DNA from: Citrobacter freundii
GTDB taxonomy: Bacteria; Bacteroidota; Bacteroidia; Chitinophagales; Chitinophagaceae
Length of the DNA stretch: 64,000 nucleotides
Direction: 5' to 3'
Assembly (NCBI GenBank): GCA_003243445.1
Contig: QFQQ01000001.1
Span: 166,761-230,760 of the forward strand
In this document: one piece after another, positions 25,950 to 36,650 of the stretch
Layout of the letters: each line of letters opens with the position of its first letter
Numbering within the stretch: position 1 is the stretch's first letter
Made by a program: the position numbers and the translations under genes
The notes under the pieces: generated by a model
What the model was told of the DNA's origin: nothing
Database searches by the model: none
What the model saw: only the letters and a program-made list of their open reading frames with translations

Positions 25950-28718
25950 ATGAATCAACCAATCATTAGTAATTCTGTAGAAGGCGCCATAGACGCCTTG
26001 AAGTCAACAGCACTGTATCAATATCTAGAGTCCCTCGACACGGCGCTGGCCGCAAATTGTGTAAGTTTTGTACAACACGTGACCCCATTGTTAGACGAAA
26101 TCCGCACGTTTTTTCCTTATTACACTAATCATAGCGCAAACGTAATTCGTAGAATTGAGCAGATCACTTATCCCGAATGCCTGATTGCCGACACGCAAAA
26201 AACGCTGTCAAAAGTCGATGCATTTTTACTGATTGTTGCCGCTTATGGTCATGATTTAGGAATGACCATTTTACCCGGTGAAGAAACAACGATTCTTCAG
26301 CAACTGGGGCTAAACAAAACACAAGACTGGCAAACCAACAAAGATTTACAGAAATTTCTGAGAGAGTCGCATTCCTCCAGAGGCGGCAAATACATTGCAC
26401 AACATTATAAAGAGATAGGGATCCCCGTACACCTGCTTGGCTTTATTTCTTTGCTAAACGAATCACACAATTATTCCATCGATCAATTGCAAAAAGAATT
26501 GGGACCGCGACACTCTGCAGATAGTAAAGAGATAAACCTATTACAGTTGGCAAGCATTCTTTGTACGGCAGACTTACTGGAATTTAGTGAAGCGCGGGTG
26601 ATCGATGGCGTAATTGAACTATTGGAGGAGGAAATAAAAGCCTCTGACGACCCGGATTTAAGGATTTCTCTCCAGGAAAATTTAAAACATGCGTTTATCC
26701 ATGCCAATCTTACTATAGGCAGCGACGGGATGCTGGTCATGAGCGGCACATTTCCTGATCCGGAGGTCTTGAACGCAACCTACAAAACAGTTGATTTCAT
26801 TGAAAAATGGGTCCATATTTATTGTGACTTTGATATTGCTGCTACCGTCAGGAGACTCCGGATCCGAAACGATTCGGTTGTTACCACATTTAATATTCCC
26901 GATAGAGAGTTCGAACGCCTGGGCATCAGGATGAACAAACAAAATGTCATTTCTCTGATTGCCTCCAATTCTATTTGGATAAATAAACCCGAGATCGCTA
27001 TTCGGGAGTTATTGCAAAACGCGGTAGAAGCATGCAGGTTCAGGAAACATCATTCACGCGAGTTTGAAAATTATAAACCAATAATTAAACTCTCGCTGGA
27101 CAAAAATGCAAAAACGATCACCATAACCGACAATGGTTGCGGCATGTCTAAACATGTCATCTTAAATAATTTATTGACCGTTGGCAATAGTCGTTCCAAA
27201 GAACCCAATTATCGCCAGGGAAACTATGCATCCCTCGCCCGTTTCGGTATTGGTTTTTGGTCTGTTTTCACTATAGCTAAAAAAGCCTGTGTATCCACCG
27301 TTGAGTACCTGCCTGGGCTATCGATGGAAACTACGCAGACCGGTACTACGTTCGAGGTAAGCATCAACTTGCTGAAAGACTACATCGTATTCGAAAAATA
27401 TCAGGCATCGCCGGGGACTGCGATCTCATTGGAATTACTGAATAACATTAACCTCAATGAACTCATCAACAAAATCATAGGACCGAATGGAATTATCATG
27501 TGTTCAGAGATTCCGATTGAAATTGATTATTGGGGCAACCGGATGACAGTTGGCCCTACTCCTAAATTGCCTTCGCTGCAAGATCTCTTTGGTCCAAAAA
27601 TAGGCATGGCTAATGATGATGGCACACAGATCTACACTCATCGGGAAACTTTTGGCGATATTTCCCTGGATGTATTTATGCTGTATCGGAAGAGTGGTGA
27701 AAAAATCTCATTCGTACATTCATCCGGAGAGGGGCTTGATATTCCTTTCCACATTCGATTCGAACATAAGTGTATCTGTGGATTTAAGGTTAATACATAC
27801 GACAACTTTCCTATCCATGAGCTGATTAGTACAGGCGGCTTTGGATATATTGCCAATAAAACTGATCCATCCGGCTTTCAGTACAATATCAACAGGCAAA
27901 GCCTGTTAAAAACTCCCGAAGTCGACGAATATTTTTCGAAAGTAAACAACACATTGATCAGTGTGTATCGAAAACTGCTAAGAACCTATGACTGTGACAA
28001 CCCAAAGGATATCGTGAGATTGTTTGAAGAAGGTCAGCATAGTCATCGCAACACTGGCATAGATACAATGCGGCATTTTGATCAAGTACTAAAGGTCGCA
28101 CCGGATTTACTTTGCTACAATTTGTACAAAATAGACCCTTCGGTTAAATTTAATCAGTCCGAGATGAAAACCTTGAGTATCCAGGAAATGATGCGCGAGG
28201 ATTATCTGATTATCACGGCTTGGCATTTTTTTTCGATACATAATGGGTACCGACGCCGTGTAGAATTTCAGCATGCGCACTTGTATGACCTGATAAAAGA
28301 TCACTTGACGACCGACCAACAAGCATTTTATTCCAAAAGAAACGATGGAGATTTACTGTTCGCCAATGATCCCAATTCCGCTGTTGTATTTATCAAAATA
28401 CAGACCCCTCCCCTGGGGCATACCTACGTAACGCTTATGATTACTAAGACAAACTCACTACAAGTCAATTGCCCAAAAGACTGGATAATTGGAATGATAC
28501 AAGGAACCTGGACGGGAAATATTGTCGAAAAAAAGATTATTGGAGGCGAGTTTGCTTTTGTCAATCAGTTATGCTTCTTGCAACCAGGAAGTAAACTGGC
28601 AGGACATGTTAGAGCGCTATACAACGATGGCATGATCCCCGATATCTGCAGTTTAATGACAAAATTGGAATTGTCGTTGTTTGGCTATCGAGATCCATCA
28701 CTGGATGAATGGCTATAA
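25950..28718 (+). CDS. HD-domain / Hsp90-like GHKL ATPase fusion
   Basis: The product is 922 residues. The N-terminal 220 residues form an HD-like metal domain with H61 (YYTNHSAN), H101-D102 (AYGHDLGM), H141 (ESHSSRGG), H173 and D208 (TADLLEF). An Hsp90-like ATPase follows: N box IAIRELLQNAVEACR near residue 348, G1 ITITDNGCGM near 389 and G2 LARFGIGFWSVF near 427. The last 350 residues have no motif I know. HD domains coupled to Hsp90-like ATPases occur in bacterial conflict systems (sometimes called HD-CE). Metal-dependent nucleotide hydrolysis controlled by ATP-driven conformational change is a reasonable guess. The partner gene begins 42 bases downstream. Confidence 0.85.
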   Translation: MNQPIISNSVEGAIDALKSTALYQYLESLDTALAANCVSFVQHVTPLLDEIRTFFPYYTNHSANVIRRIEQITYPECLIADTQKTLSKVDAFLLIVAAYGHDLGMTILPGEETTILQQLGLNKTQDWQTNKDLQKFLRESHSSRGGKYIAQHYKEIGIPVHLLGFISLLNESHNYSIDQLQKELGPRHSADSKEINLLQLASILCTADLLEFSEARVIDGVIELLEEEIKASDDPDLRISLQENLKHAFIHANLTIGSDGMLVMSGTFPDPEVLNATYKTVDFIEKWVHIYCDFDIAATVRRLRIRNDSVVTTFNIPDREFERLGIRMNKQNVISLIASNSIWINKPEIAIRELLQNAVEACRFRKHHSREFENYKPIIKLSLDKNAKTITITDNGCGMSKHVILNNLLTVGNSRSKEPNYRQGNYASLARFGIGFWSVFTIAKKACVSTVEYLPGLSMETTQTGTTFEVSINLLKDYIVFEKYQASPGTAISLELLNNINLNELINKIIGPNGIIMCSEIPIEIDYWGNRMTVGPTPKLPSLQDLFGPKIGMANDDGTQIYTHRETFGDISLDVFMLYRKSGEKISFVHSSGEGLDIPFHIRFEHKCICGFKVNTYDNFPIHELISTGGFGYIANKTDPSGFQYNINRQSLLKTPEVDEYFSKVNNTLISVYRKLLRTYDCDNPKDIVRLFEEGQHSHRNTGIDTMRHFDQVLKVAPDLLCYNLYKIDPSVKFNQSEMKTLSIQEMMREDYLIITAWHFFSIHNGYRRRVEFQHAHLYDLIKDHLTTDQQAFYSKRNDGDLLFANDPNSAVVFIKIQTPPLGHTYVTLMITKTNSLQVNCPKDWIIGMIQGTWTGNIVEKKIIGGEFAFVNQLCFLQPGSKLAGHVRALYNDGMIPDICSLMTKLELSLFGYRDPSLDEWL

Positions 28719-28760
28719 AACCCCTCTTTTTGCTTTATCACTCAACTCCCCATCTTTTTT

Positions 28761-31700
28761 ATGTCATCCTATTTTGAGAAGGCAACAAAGCTGCAACAGG
28801 AATTTGCGCTTTATGATCGCAAAGAGCGTGATGTTGACGCAGGATGGAAACCTGTGTTTGACCAGGGCTGGGCTGCTTCTCAGCTGTATGCAGCAATTGC
28901 AGTCAAATTGGAGCGTCCTCCAGATGCCTTACTATCGCGTAACCGGGTGAACAAACTGGCTGAGGATTTTTCCGCAGCAACAAGCTGCACCCTTGATCTT
29001 GCCAGCCTTTTCCGGGAAGACTGGTTGAGGGAAATAAACGGCGAGGTACAGATCTCAGTTGGTATCTCAAGCAACCTCGATCGCATAGATAAACTCAAAG
29101 CCTTTCAAAAAGAATTTGAATTCCTGACCGCAATTGGCGGCGACGAACAGGAACAGAAAATTGCAATCGGGGATTTCAATGACGCCGTCGAGCATTTTCA
29201 ACTGGAAAACGGGTACGTTTTGGATCAACAAGTGATGATCGATCTTCGGTGGCTGACGCGAAGTGACACGCACGTATCATTGCTAAATATCCTAAGAGAT
29301 AAACTCTATTTTACGCGAATCAGCGACATACTATTTCTGCAAGCGCTGTCAAAAGTGTTGGAAAGCGCTGCTAAAAACCCCTTAATTATCCCTAAGAAGA
29401 CATTGGAGGAGTTATGGCTAAAACATGCAACCTGTTTCCCTTCAACACCAACCGTTGAAGAATTAATAGCAGTCAAAAACCTGGTGGATATTAGTCAAAC
29501 GCATTATGCCTGGAAGACACGAACAGGTAATCCGTCTGTTTTTAGCGGACGCATACACCAACACGCGGCCGCAATTTTATGGGAACAGTTACTTCAGGAC
29601 GATAGTTTTTTGGACGACAATGCCCGTCTCTCCTATTGGTACGACCGCGTTATCCGTTTTGACGAATGGTGCAGCATTGGCAGCTTAATTGCACCGGCTT
29701 CATTGAGTAGGTTTGTAGATGCGGCTTTTAACATGGTTACCGATGATAAAGATCTGACAAATGGCAACCAAGAATTTGCCAGAATCCTATTAGACACGGG
29801 AAACCGGTTTGAAAATTTCTATGCCTTTTTTCCAATCATTGAATCTACGTTGTTTCCTGATTCGGAGGATCTATTTGAATTGTATTATGATCTAACGGAG
29901 CTGGATAGCAAATGGAATGGCGAGCTAATGCATCACCTCCCTTGCCGCAAACACATTTCCTATCTCATTTCACAAATCGTCCGATTCGATATGTCGAAAG
30001 GCTTTCAACGAGTCATACAATTACTTGAGATGGGGCCATCAAAACCATTTATCCTATGGCAGACTTGTTTCAATATCTTCTATTGGCATCCACCAACCAT
30101 TCCATTTCTGCTGGAAAAGTCCTCGACTGCGGATCTGGCCTTTCGCTTATTGCTAAACACAAAAAGAAATGATGGCGTCCTGGCTGGTAATCCGACGGCG
30201 TATACCCATTTAGTAGCAGCCAGTTTCCGGCTGCTGTGTGAGCAATTAAGGTTCAAACCCCTTGATTATCGTAACGAGAATGCTAGAATTATCTTTCGCT
30301 GGATGTTACTTGCCACCAATGAAATAAATAAAATAGTTGGCCCTTCTGAGTCACGTCGTCTTTCGCACAAAACATTAAGTGCCAAGATTCGCATAACGCT
30401 CCATGAAATCATTGAAGACAGTGAGTTATTGCGTTACCTGCTGGACGACCTCTTGGAAAACATTATCACCTATACACCTAAAAACTATTTCTCCTATAAC
30501 ACAAAAAATCTCCCTTACACCAGGTTGAATTTATTGGAATGGCTGTTGCGGCTTAACGATAAAACCGAGCGGGATCAATCACAAAGAAACAAGAGAGCTG
30601 GCAAAATTGCCGATCACTTGGTGAAGACCTATCTTGATGCCATGGCGTTTGGCGAGGATAAACGAGAGGAAAATATTCAGGTAATGCCGGTTTGGCATAA
30701 TGAAAAGTATCAGAGTGACTGGATCGACTGGACCTATGTGGTGCTTTATGCGGAGGAACATTTGTTGCTCGACAGCATGCTACGCCCTACGGCATTATAC
30801 TTTAACAAGACCACGAATAAATACGACCCGTTCAATAGTTTCGTCACACAAAAACTCAGGAATCATCTAGACTTCTTGCTCGTAAGTCACAATGCTATAT
30901 ATGCCCAAAACCGCTTGCTGGAGCATAAAGGATTTGAGGTAAAAAACACTTTAACCAAACTGGAAGCCGCCATTACTTTTTACATCACGCAGTATTCTTT
31001 TGATGATCACGATAGAGGTCGGACAGATATTTTTAGCCGCCTATTAGAAAGATCCGCATGGAACCCGGATCAAACCGAATTGCTACCACTGGTAGCAAGT
31101 ACGCTAAACCGCTTTAAAGCAGACAATCGGCAGCAAATCATAAGGGAATTAATGAGATCAGATTCAATTGTACGTGCCCTGCAATTGATTGACTACTTGT
31201 CATCTGAAAAAGACAAATCATTTTTGACGAACTTACTTAGCTCACAAGACATCACCGAATTCTTTGTTTCAGGCTATGCTTATGACCGGGAATTTGTCCT
31301 GCGGAGACTAATGGAAAGTCATGCGCTCCGTGAAAAGGCAACAGAAGCGTTAAAAACTTGGGAATCTTCCCCACCTGCACCCAGTTATAGTGCAGCCGAT
31401 CAGGCAATAGTGAGTTTTCGAATGAAACTCTTGCTGGCCTACCATGAGCGTAACTTAGACGCTATTGAGAAAATCCCTGATCCGCCATTAAGTACTTCTC
31501 CTGAATATGCCCAATTCTCGCCTGCTGTGGAAAAGAAGTTTTATCATGCATTGATCTTTTTTCAGGAACACAAAGGCGAAGAGTCTTTTGTGTTGCTTGA
31601 TGAGTTGCAAAAATCGGCAAAAGAAGATAGGCCAACGATTGCACTTAATCGCTTTGCGGCTAGATTGCTATGCGCAGATCAGGCTGCTGACCTGAAAGCC

Positions 31701-32792
31701 AAAGCTATTCATTATGCCACGGCACTCGAAGAGTGGCAGTCTTTTGAGTCAAAGTTGGGAAGGGAAGTCAATATTGATTATTTGACCGAATATATTTGGT
31801 ATAACTCCTTGCATGCGTACCATGGCTTAAAACAATACCCGGAATTTGATGCGCTTATTCAAAAATTAGACAAACCTCTTCAACTCAGGCAGGATTTTCT
31901 CAAGTTGCAATTAGAAAGTCTCGTTGAGCGTAGAATGCTTTATCAGGCAGAGCGATTACTGAGAGAGGCCGAAGATTTTCACCGGCTAAGTGACGGAGAA
32001 TTGCCGCCAGCCATTGCTGTTTTACAAAACCTAACGGAGAATCGCGAAACCGAAGCTGAGCTTCGTAATAGCTATTTACGGATCATGGATAAGCCGGCTC
32101 GTCAATTAATTCGGATTGTAGCGGGAAATGAGAATGATGAACAGGAGCCAGGATTCTTCCTGGCTGGACATATGTGTGGCAGCGCTGCGGATATGCTCAA
32201 GCACATTAATAGTATTTCGGAGATTTCACTGGAAGATAAATACACTGACTTACTGATTCTTTCTCTGCGAGGCAGGCTACAGCCTTTTGGTTGGAACGTC
32301 GCACCTGACCGGGGTGGCGGGCCGGCTTCCGGAGCAGCAAATGCCGGTCTGATTGATTTTTCTATAACAGCGGGTGGCGAAGTATTGGCGATAGCCGAAC
32401 CATTTCAGTTAATCAACTTAGACCGCACCGTTATCAAGGCACACCTGTATAAAATTTTCAACTACGGACCGACGAGACGGCTTTTTTATAGCCTGATTTA
32501 CTTTAAAGGGTCAACTGACAGCTTCCGGCGTTGCTGGAAAGACTATCAGACATACTGTGAGAGTGAAATGGTTTACCCGACTGAATTTGAGCTTATCCCA
32601 TCAAGTTGGAAAGACTTGACAAGTGTCTGGGCCAATGACTCAATAAAGGTGGCGCGAAGTCTGCATGGGGAAAGCACCATAGTTTTTCATTTGTTTATTC
32701 ATTTAGAGTACTTAAAACCGGCACTCCCCGGGCGTAAAACAAAAAGCAAAAAAAGAATGGCTCGTAATAAAGACGATCAACAGGCCAAGTAA
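28761..32792 (+). CDS. 1343-residue partner protein of the HD/Hsp90-like ATPase, unknown family
   Basis: It starts 42 bases after the HD/Hsp90-like gene on the same strand. No signal peptide or membrane helix is seen. Most of the protein (about residues 50-1150) is helical and has the feel of HEAT/TPR-like repeats (for example EHKGEESFVLLDELQKSAKEDRPTIALNRFAARLL). The last 200 residues differ: GWNVAPDRGGGPASG, AGLIDFSITAGGEVLAIAEP and a following VIKAHLYKIFNYGP segment. The Asp and Glu spacing in IDF...IAEP could be a PD-(D/E)XK-like nuclease core, but that is speculative and the usual Lys is not evident. The final tail is Lys-rich. A scaffold or effector partner of the Hsp90-like ATPase is the likely role. 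Confidence 0.75.
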   Translation: MSSYFEKATKLQQEFALYDRKERDVDAGWKPVFDQGWAASQLYAAIAVKLERPPDALLSRNRVNKLAEDFSAATSCTLDLASLFREDWLREINGEVQISVGISSNLDRIDKLKAFQKEFEFLTAIGGDEQEQKIAIGDFNDAVEHFQLENGYVLDQQVMIDLRWLTRSDTHVSLLNILRDKLYFTRISDILFLQALSKVLESAAKNPLIIPKKTLEELWLKHATCFPSTPTVEELIAVKNLVDISQTHYAWKTRTGNPSVFSGRIHQHAAAILWEQLLQDDSFLDDNARLSYWYDRVIRFDEWCSIGSLIAPASLSRFVDAAFNMVTDDKDLTNGNQEFARILLDTGNRFENFYAFFPIIESTLFPDSEDLFELYYDLTELDSKWNGELMHHLPCRKHISYLISQIVRFDMSKGFQRVIQLLEMGPSKPFILWQTCFNIFYWHPPTIPFLLEKSSTADLAFRLLLNTKRNDGVLAGNPTAYTHLVAASFRLLCEQLRFKPLDYRNENARIIFRWMLLATNEINKIVGPSESRRLSHKTLSAKIRITLHEIIEDSELLRYLLDDLLENIITYTPKNYFSYNTKNLPYTRLNLLEWLLRLNDKTERDQSQRNKRAGKIADHLVKTYLDAMAFGEDKREENIQVMPVWHNEKYQSDWIDWTYVVLYAEEHLLLDSMLRPTALYFNKTTNKYDPFNSFVTQKLRNHLDFLLVSHNAIYAQNRLLEHKGFEVKNTLTKLEAAITFYITQYSFDDHDRGRTDIFSRLLERSAWNPDQTELLPLVASTLNRFKADNRQQIIRELMRSDSIVRALQLIDYLSSEKDKSFLTNLLSSQDITEFFVSGYAYDREFVLRRLMESHALREKATEALKTWESSPPAPSYSAADQAIVSFRMKLLLAYHERNLDAIEKIPDPPLSTSPEYAQFSPAVEKKFYHALIFFQEHKGEESFVLLDELQKSAKEDRPTIALNRFAARLLCADQAADLKAKAIHYATALEEWQSFESKLGREVNIDYLTEYIWYNSLHAYHGLKQYPEFDALIQKLDKPLQLRQDFLKLQLESLVERRMLYQAERLLREAEDFHRLSDGELPPAIAVLQNLTENRETEAELRNSYLRIMDKPARQLIRIVAGNENDEQEPGFFLAGHMCGSAADMLKHINSISEISLEDKYTDLLILSLRGRLQPFGWNVAPDRGGGPASGAANAGLIDFSITAGGEVLAIAEPFQLINLDRTVIKAHLYKIFNYGPTRRLFYSLIYFKGSTDSFRRCWKDYQTYCESEMVYPTEFELIPSSWKDLTSVWANDSIKVARSLHGESTIVFHLFIHLEYLKPALPGRKTKSKKRMARNKDDQQAK

Positions 32793-33043
32793 TATGAAAG
32801 TCGGGGGTCAACAGCGAAATCCTTAAAAACAGTCTTGGATCCATAAGTACAAAGTAGACGTTTGATAGTTTTCAATTGACGCGCAAAAGATTTCTGAAGA
32901 CCGTTGATGCTGCCGAAGTCTCAAACATCGGGTTGAAGAACTCCAAACTTCGCCGTCGAAGGGCCTCCTGTTCAACTGGCTTTAATCAACTGCCACAAAT
33001 CCATGATTTTTTATATAGATTTATTGGCCAACCATCTCCTCTT

Positions 33044-34588
33044 ATGCAGCCACACCAGTACGTTAAAGGATTACAGAAAAGAAAGCGCCAGGCGACCCGT
33101 TCGCTCTTTATCGGCATTCTCGTAGCGGCATGGATCTGCATCTTCCTGTTTGGACAGCGGAAGCGCATTATTGAAACGCATGAATCGCTGGTAGAATCGG
33201 CGGATGAATCGTTCCTGCGTTATCAACGGTTCGCCGCACTCCGGCAACACTCCATTGCGCTGTATGAGTTTTGTATCACGCAAGGATTAATTCATCGATA
33301 CGGATTTGAAGGTAAGGATGCGCATAAATCGCTCGGCTATGCGCGGGATTACGTGGATATTATGGATCAACGTGCGCTGGCTGAGCTGGAAGTGCCTTTT
33401 TACATGGACGCCTTAGAATCGGGAGACAAAATACGGAGTGCGCAACCCCAGATCAAAAAGCTGGCAAGCTGGATGCATCACACGCGATATCGCTCACAAG
33501 CGCAAGTTGATTCGCTCTCTCCTCCCCTATTTATTACAGCGGATGGGGACACGATGAAGCTCTCTTATTGGGACCCCTTCATTCCGCTCGCAGATACAAC
33601 CCGGCCGCCAACAATTGACTTGCTCGAATGGGTATACGCTTCCAGCAGCGATATCACAGAAGGCACGCTGGAAATAAATACGTCCACTGATTTTACGTCC
33701 ACGCAGGCTTTTCGCGGCCGGCATTTCGAACACCATGAAAAAACATTTCTTGAACGAAAGGCACTGCTCGATAGCAGTTGGAATGACATCGCGCTCTTTT
33801 TAAAAGAGCAGTGGATCAAATTTGATTTACAAACAGCCGATCCGGAGAATCAACGCATCTCCGGCAGTTTTTCCGAAGTGCAGCTGTATGGGTTCTCGGT
33901 GAACCTGATCTTCTTTTTGTACCTGATCGGCCCCGTGATCGCGGGTCTGTTGGTCTGGGAATACTCGGTGATGCAGCAGCTCCACCGGCTGAATAAAGGA
34001 AGACCCGCAGCCCCGGTATGGCTCTTTGAATACAACCGGCTCATGAAAGGGCTCCCGTTTGAAAAGATCATTATTGCCTCAATGACATTACTGGAAGAAT
34101 GCGTTCGCTTACTGGGGCTAACGGTCGTGCTCTATGGCGTACTGTTCCGGTTTAATTATTTGGATCAGCGCAACATTCCTTTCAACTTTTTCTTTGAACA
34201 TCATGCGGCCTTTCAATTACTTGATATCACCACACTGATCAGCTTCGGGATCGCGCTGCTCGTCAGCACGCAAAACTTCTCCTGGAATTTTCCGAAGAGC
34301 ATAAAATGGCTGAACCACCCGCTGATCCGCCTTTACAATTGGTCGGGGCTGCTGTTGCCCGTCGCGGTGTTTATCGCAACCTATATCTGGTTTTTTGATT
34401 TTGCCCGTTCGTACTATGCAACTTATAGTATTGGATACCTTATCGTCTTGACGGTCTTCCTGATGATTCTCTATCGGGCCGTATTAAAAGCCCGACTGTC
34501 TGCTGTCTATTTCCTACTGCTGGCTGCACTCTATTGGGCGTGGAATGGGCTGGTGCTCTTATCGATCATAACGGGCGAGTCGGGTTAA
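33044..34588 (+). CDS. Multi-pass membrane protein with a large extracytoplasmic loop, unknown function
   Basis: The product is 514 residues from ATG 33044. The frame is open from a TTG at 32876, but that extension is Arg-rich and not protein-like. Helix 1 (SLFIGILVAAWICIFLFG, residues about 19-36) is followed by about 250 residues outside the membrane with no Cys-rich or known fold. Six further helices follow, including FFLYLIGPVIAGLLVWEY, LLLPVAVFIATYIWFF and VYFLLLAALYWAWNGLVLL. It looks more GC-rich than the preceding operon, so it may not belong with it although it lies about 250 bases downstream. No family is recognised. Confidence 0.7.
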   Translation: MQPHQYVKGLQKRKRQATRSLFIGILVAAWICIFLFGQRKRIIETHESLVESADESFLRYQRFAALRQHSIALYEFCITQGLIHRYGFEGKDAHKSLGYARDYVDIMDQRALAELEVPFYMDALESGDKIRSAQPQIKKLASWMHHTRYRSQAQVDSLSPPLFITADGDTMKLSYWDPFIPLADTTRPPTIDLLEWVYASSSDITEGTLEINTSTDFTSTQAFRGRHFEHHEKTFLERKALLDSSWNDIALFLKEQWIKFDLQTADPENQRISGSFSEVQLYGFSVNLIFFLYLIGPVIAGLLVWEYSVMQQLHRLNKGRPAAPVWLFEYNRLMKGLPFEKIIIASMTLLEECVRLLGLTVVLYGVLFRFNYLDQRNIPFNFFFEHHAAFQLLDITTLISFGIALLVSTQNFSWNFPKSIKWLNHPLIRLYNWSGLLLPVAVFIATYIWFFDFARSYYATYSIGYLIVLTVFLMILYRAVLKARLSAVYFLLLAALYWAWNGLVLLSIITGESG

Positions 34589-34920
34589 GTCTCAGCCTGG
34601 CTCGATCAATGCGCCTATCTACCATGCGCCGGCATTGAAAACGATCGAATTGTCATAGCATTGCTTAGATCAAGATCATGCACCTTGCTAAACCCCTCAA
34701 TCTGAAGTACACAAGTAGGCGTTTACGCATCGTACTCTTTAATGGTTGGACGAGCTCTTTTACGGCGCAAACGCTAAAAATCAATCCAATTAACCACACT
34801 TTAACAGCTCCTGGCTTTCTTGTATCCTATTTTCAGATGACGAATAACTCGTTTATGAGATTGATATTGTTGTTAAGGTAGTAGGTTGACTTTTCAATAA
34901 CTCTCTTAAATTTAAGAAAG
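34589..34920. other. Intergenic stretch with a probable promoter for the next gene
   Basis: No gene is supported. A 67-codon frame at 34678-34881 lacks any motif. Just before the next gene, TTGACT at about 34887 and TAAATTTA at about 34908 resemble the Bacteroidota -33/-7 pair with one mismatch. Confidence 0.35.
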
Positions 34921-35556
34921 ATGAAAACGAACATTATTCTGCTGGCATTCGCCTTCGCTTCCCTTCAGGGTTTTGCTCAAAATGATAAAGGATGTACTGC
35001 TGGAAATAATTGCGAAAAAGGTAATACACCAACTGACAAGGCGAATGCCATAGCGGACAGGCTTGGAAACGGCATGGCGGGATTGGCGCGTGATGCCATT
35101 AGAGATGCGATTAGCGTCAGGGAAAGCACGTTAATAGATTCAAAACCTGGCCCACAACCATCTCCTGACCAGAAGAGTGTCCCCATAAATGGATTGATTA
35201 TTTTCTTCACTGAATTAGATAACGAAGTAAGGATCTATAAAAAATATAATGGCGGTGAGCCAAAAGAAATATACTTTGCCAGCAACCACAATACCCAATC
35301 AGTAAATCCTGAACAAGTAAAAACGATCCTGCTTCAGCCCGATGAAGCCGCAGGTCATTATACTTTTATTATCCAGCTGACCAATCTCCCTAATCCGGGC
35401 AGAAACAATCCCTGGGCCATCAACGGCAGAATTTACAGCGATGCAACATTGATACGTCCCGACGAATCAAAATTCGTTCAGCAGATCAAAAAAAGTTCAG
35501 GCGGGAGAAGTGAAGAAGCGTTTAGAGAAGAATTTATTTACAATTTTGATAAATAA
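34921..35556 (+). CDS. Secreted protein of unknown function
   Basis: The 211-residue protein has a clear signal peptide, MKTNIILLAFAFASLQGFAQ, with cleavage after FAQ. The mature part begins with two Cys (DKGCTAGNNCEKG), which may form a disulfide. A low-complexity middle and a beta-rich C-terminal domain (INGLIIFFTELDNEVRIY, HYTFIIQLTNLPNPG) follow. No family is recognised. It stands alone and ends convergent with the next gene. The Pro/Gly pattern suggests a small beta domain facing the periplasm or surface. Confidence 0.75.
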   Translation: MKTNIILLAFAFASLQGFAQNDKGCTAGNNCEKGNTPTDKANAIADRLGNGMAGLARDAIRDAISVRESTLIDSKPGPQPSPDQKSVPINGLIIFFTELDNEVRIYKKYNGGEPKEIYFASNHNTQSVNPEQVKTILLQPDEAAGHYTFIIQLTNLPNPGRNNPWAINGRIYSDATLIRPDESKFVQQIKKSSGGRSEEAFREEFIYNFDK

Positions 35557-35612
35557 GAATGGTAAAACAATAATTTCCCATTCTTATGAAATAACAACCT
35601 GATTGCACGTAA

Positions 35613-36650
35613 TTATCTGCTGATAATATACGCGCCAACATCTTTAACATCCATCCATTCAACCCTTGCGCCTGACATCTTATCCGTAATGAAACGTCCG
35701 AAATCGGTACGTAAAGAGTCGTATTGAGATAACTGTATCGCGGCAACATGTAGCTTGATCTTTGAACTCCCATCGAATTCTTTGATGGGCTTATCAGACG
35801 GCTTGAAAAGCCGGCCTAAGACCTTTAACGCATAGGCCTGAATAAAACTGCTGTAGATATACGTGCTGTGAACAAAGCTGTTTGACCATTTGTGAATAGG
35901 CAGGATAGTATGCAAGTCAAACGGAAAGGAAATCCGTGGCGATGCCTGCTGGCATTCATGCTGAATAAATTCCCAGGCAACCTGGGTAAACTTTTTCACC
36001 ACACTTCCTGTCGGATCAATAATTGCTGTATACCCGATAAGATTTTTTGCAAACACTTCAAGTGTCTGTCGGATCTGAAACATCACAACGGGTTTTAGAT
36101 CCCTTAAATAGAGCTCAGTCACATCGGCACATTCTTCTATATAAAAGAGCGACCTGGCCGCATAGTAAATGTCGGTTGGCCTGAGAAAAGGATAGCGACC
36201 ACTGGTAAGGATTCCTTTGGTAATGCTCCTTCGGCATTTGACTTCATAATGAATGATTAACTCCTCAAGGTCAATGGACAAACTGGAAAGAGCATGCTGG
36301 TACCTGGCTATATTGCTCGCGCTGATACGCCCCTTCAGATAAGCAACATATTCACGGGAGATGTACATACTTTTGGCCCAAAACTCCTTCTGTTGCAACA
36401 AAGTCTTATGTTCGGGTCGAAAGATATGTGGTATGACCTGCTCGTCCTTGAATTCCTTTCCGTTCAGGATCCCGTCGCAATACAAAAGGTACCAGTCAAA
36501 ATAATCGTGCAGGGCAGCGCAATAGGTTTCAATACTAATGTCCTCGTCCTTCATGATTATCTTGAAATGATAATTACGAAAATTGTTGATCTCTTTTACA
36601 TCCAGGACGTATGCGTCTTCTTCACCTAGGTGTTTAAAAGTTGGTAGCAT
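35613..36650 (-). CDS. 345-residue protein of unknown function
   Basis: The protein is soluble, helical and lacks a signal peptide. It contains a stretch MFQIRQTLEVFAKNLIGYTAIID and a later HKWSNSFVHSTYIYSSFIQAYAL. The IRQTLE...H pattern recalls helical folds such as HEPN, where an R-x(4-6)-H motif forms the RNase centre, but I cannot identify that motif here. Codon use and AT content fit the accessory region. The gene is isolated, with a divergent upstream gap. No function can be assigned. Confidence 0.65.
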   Translation of the reverse strand: MLPTFKHLGEEDAYVLDVKEINNFRNYHFKIIMKDEDISIETYCAALHDYFDWYLLYCDGILNGKEFKDEQVIPHIFRPEHKTLLQQKEFWAKSMYISREYVAYLKGRISASNIARYQHALSSLSIDLEELIIHYEVKCRRSITKGILTSGRYPFLRPTDIYYAARSLFYIEECADVTELYLRDLKPVVMFQIRQTLEVFAKNLIGYTAIIDPTGSVVKKFTQVAWEFIQHECQQASPRISFPFDLHTILPIHKWSNSFVHSTYIYSSFIQAYALKVLGRLFKPSDKPIKEFDGSSKIKLHVAAIQLSQYDSLRTDFGRFITDKMSGARVEWMDVKDVGAYIISR

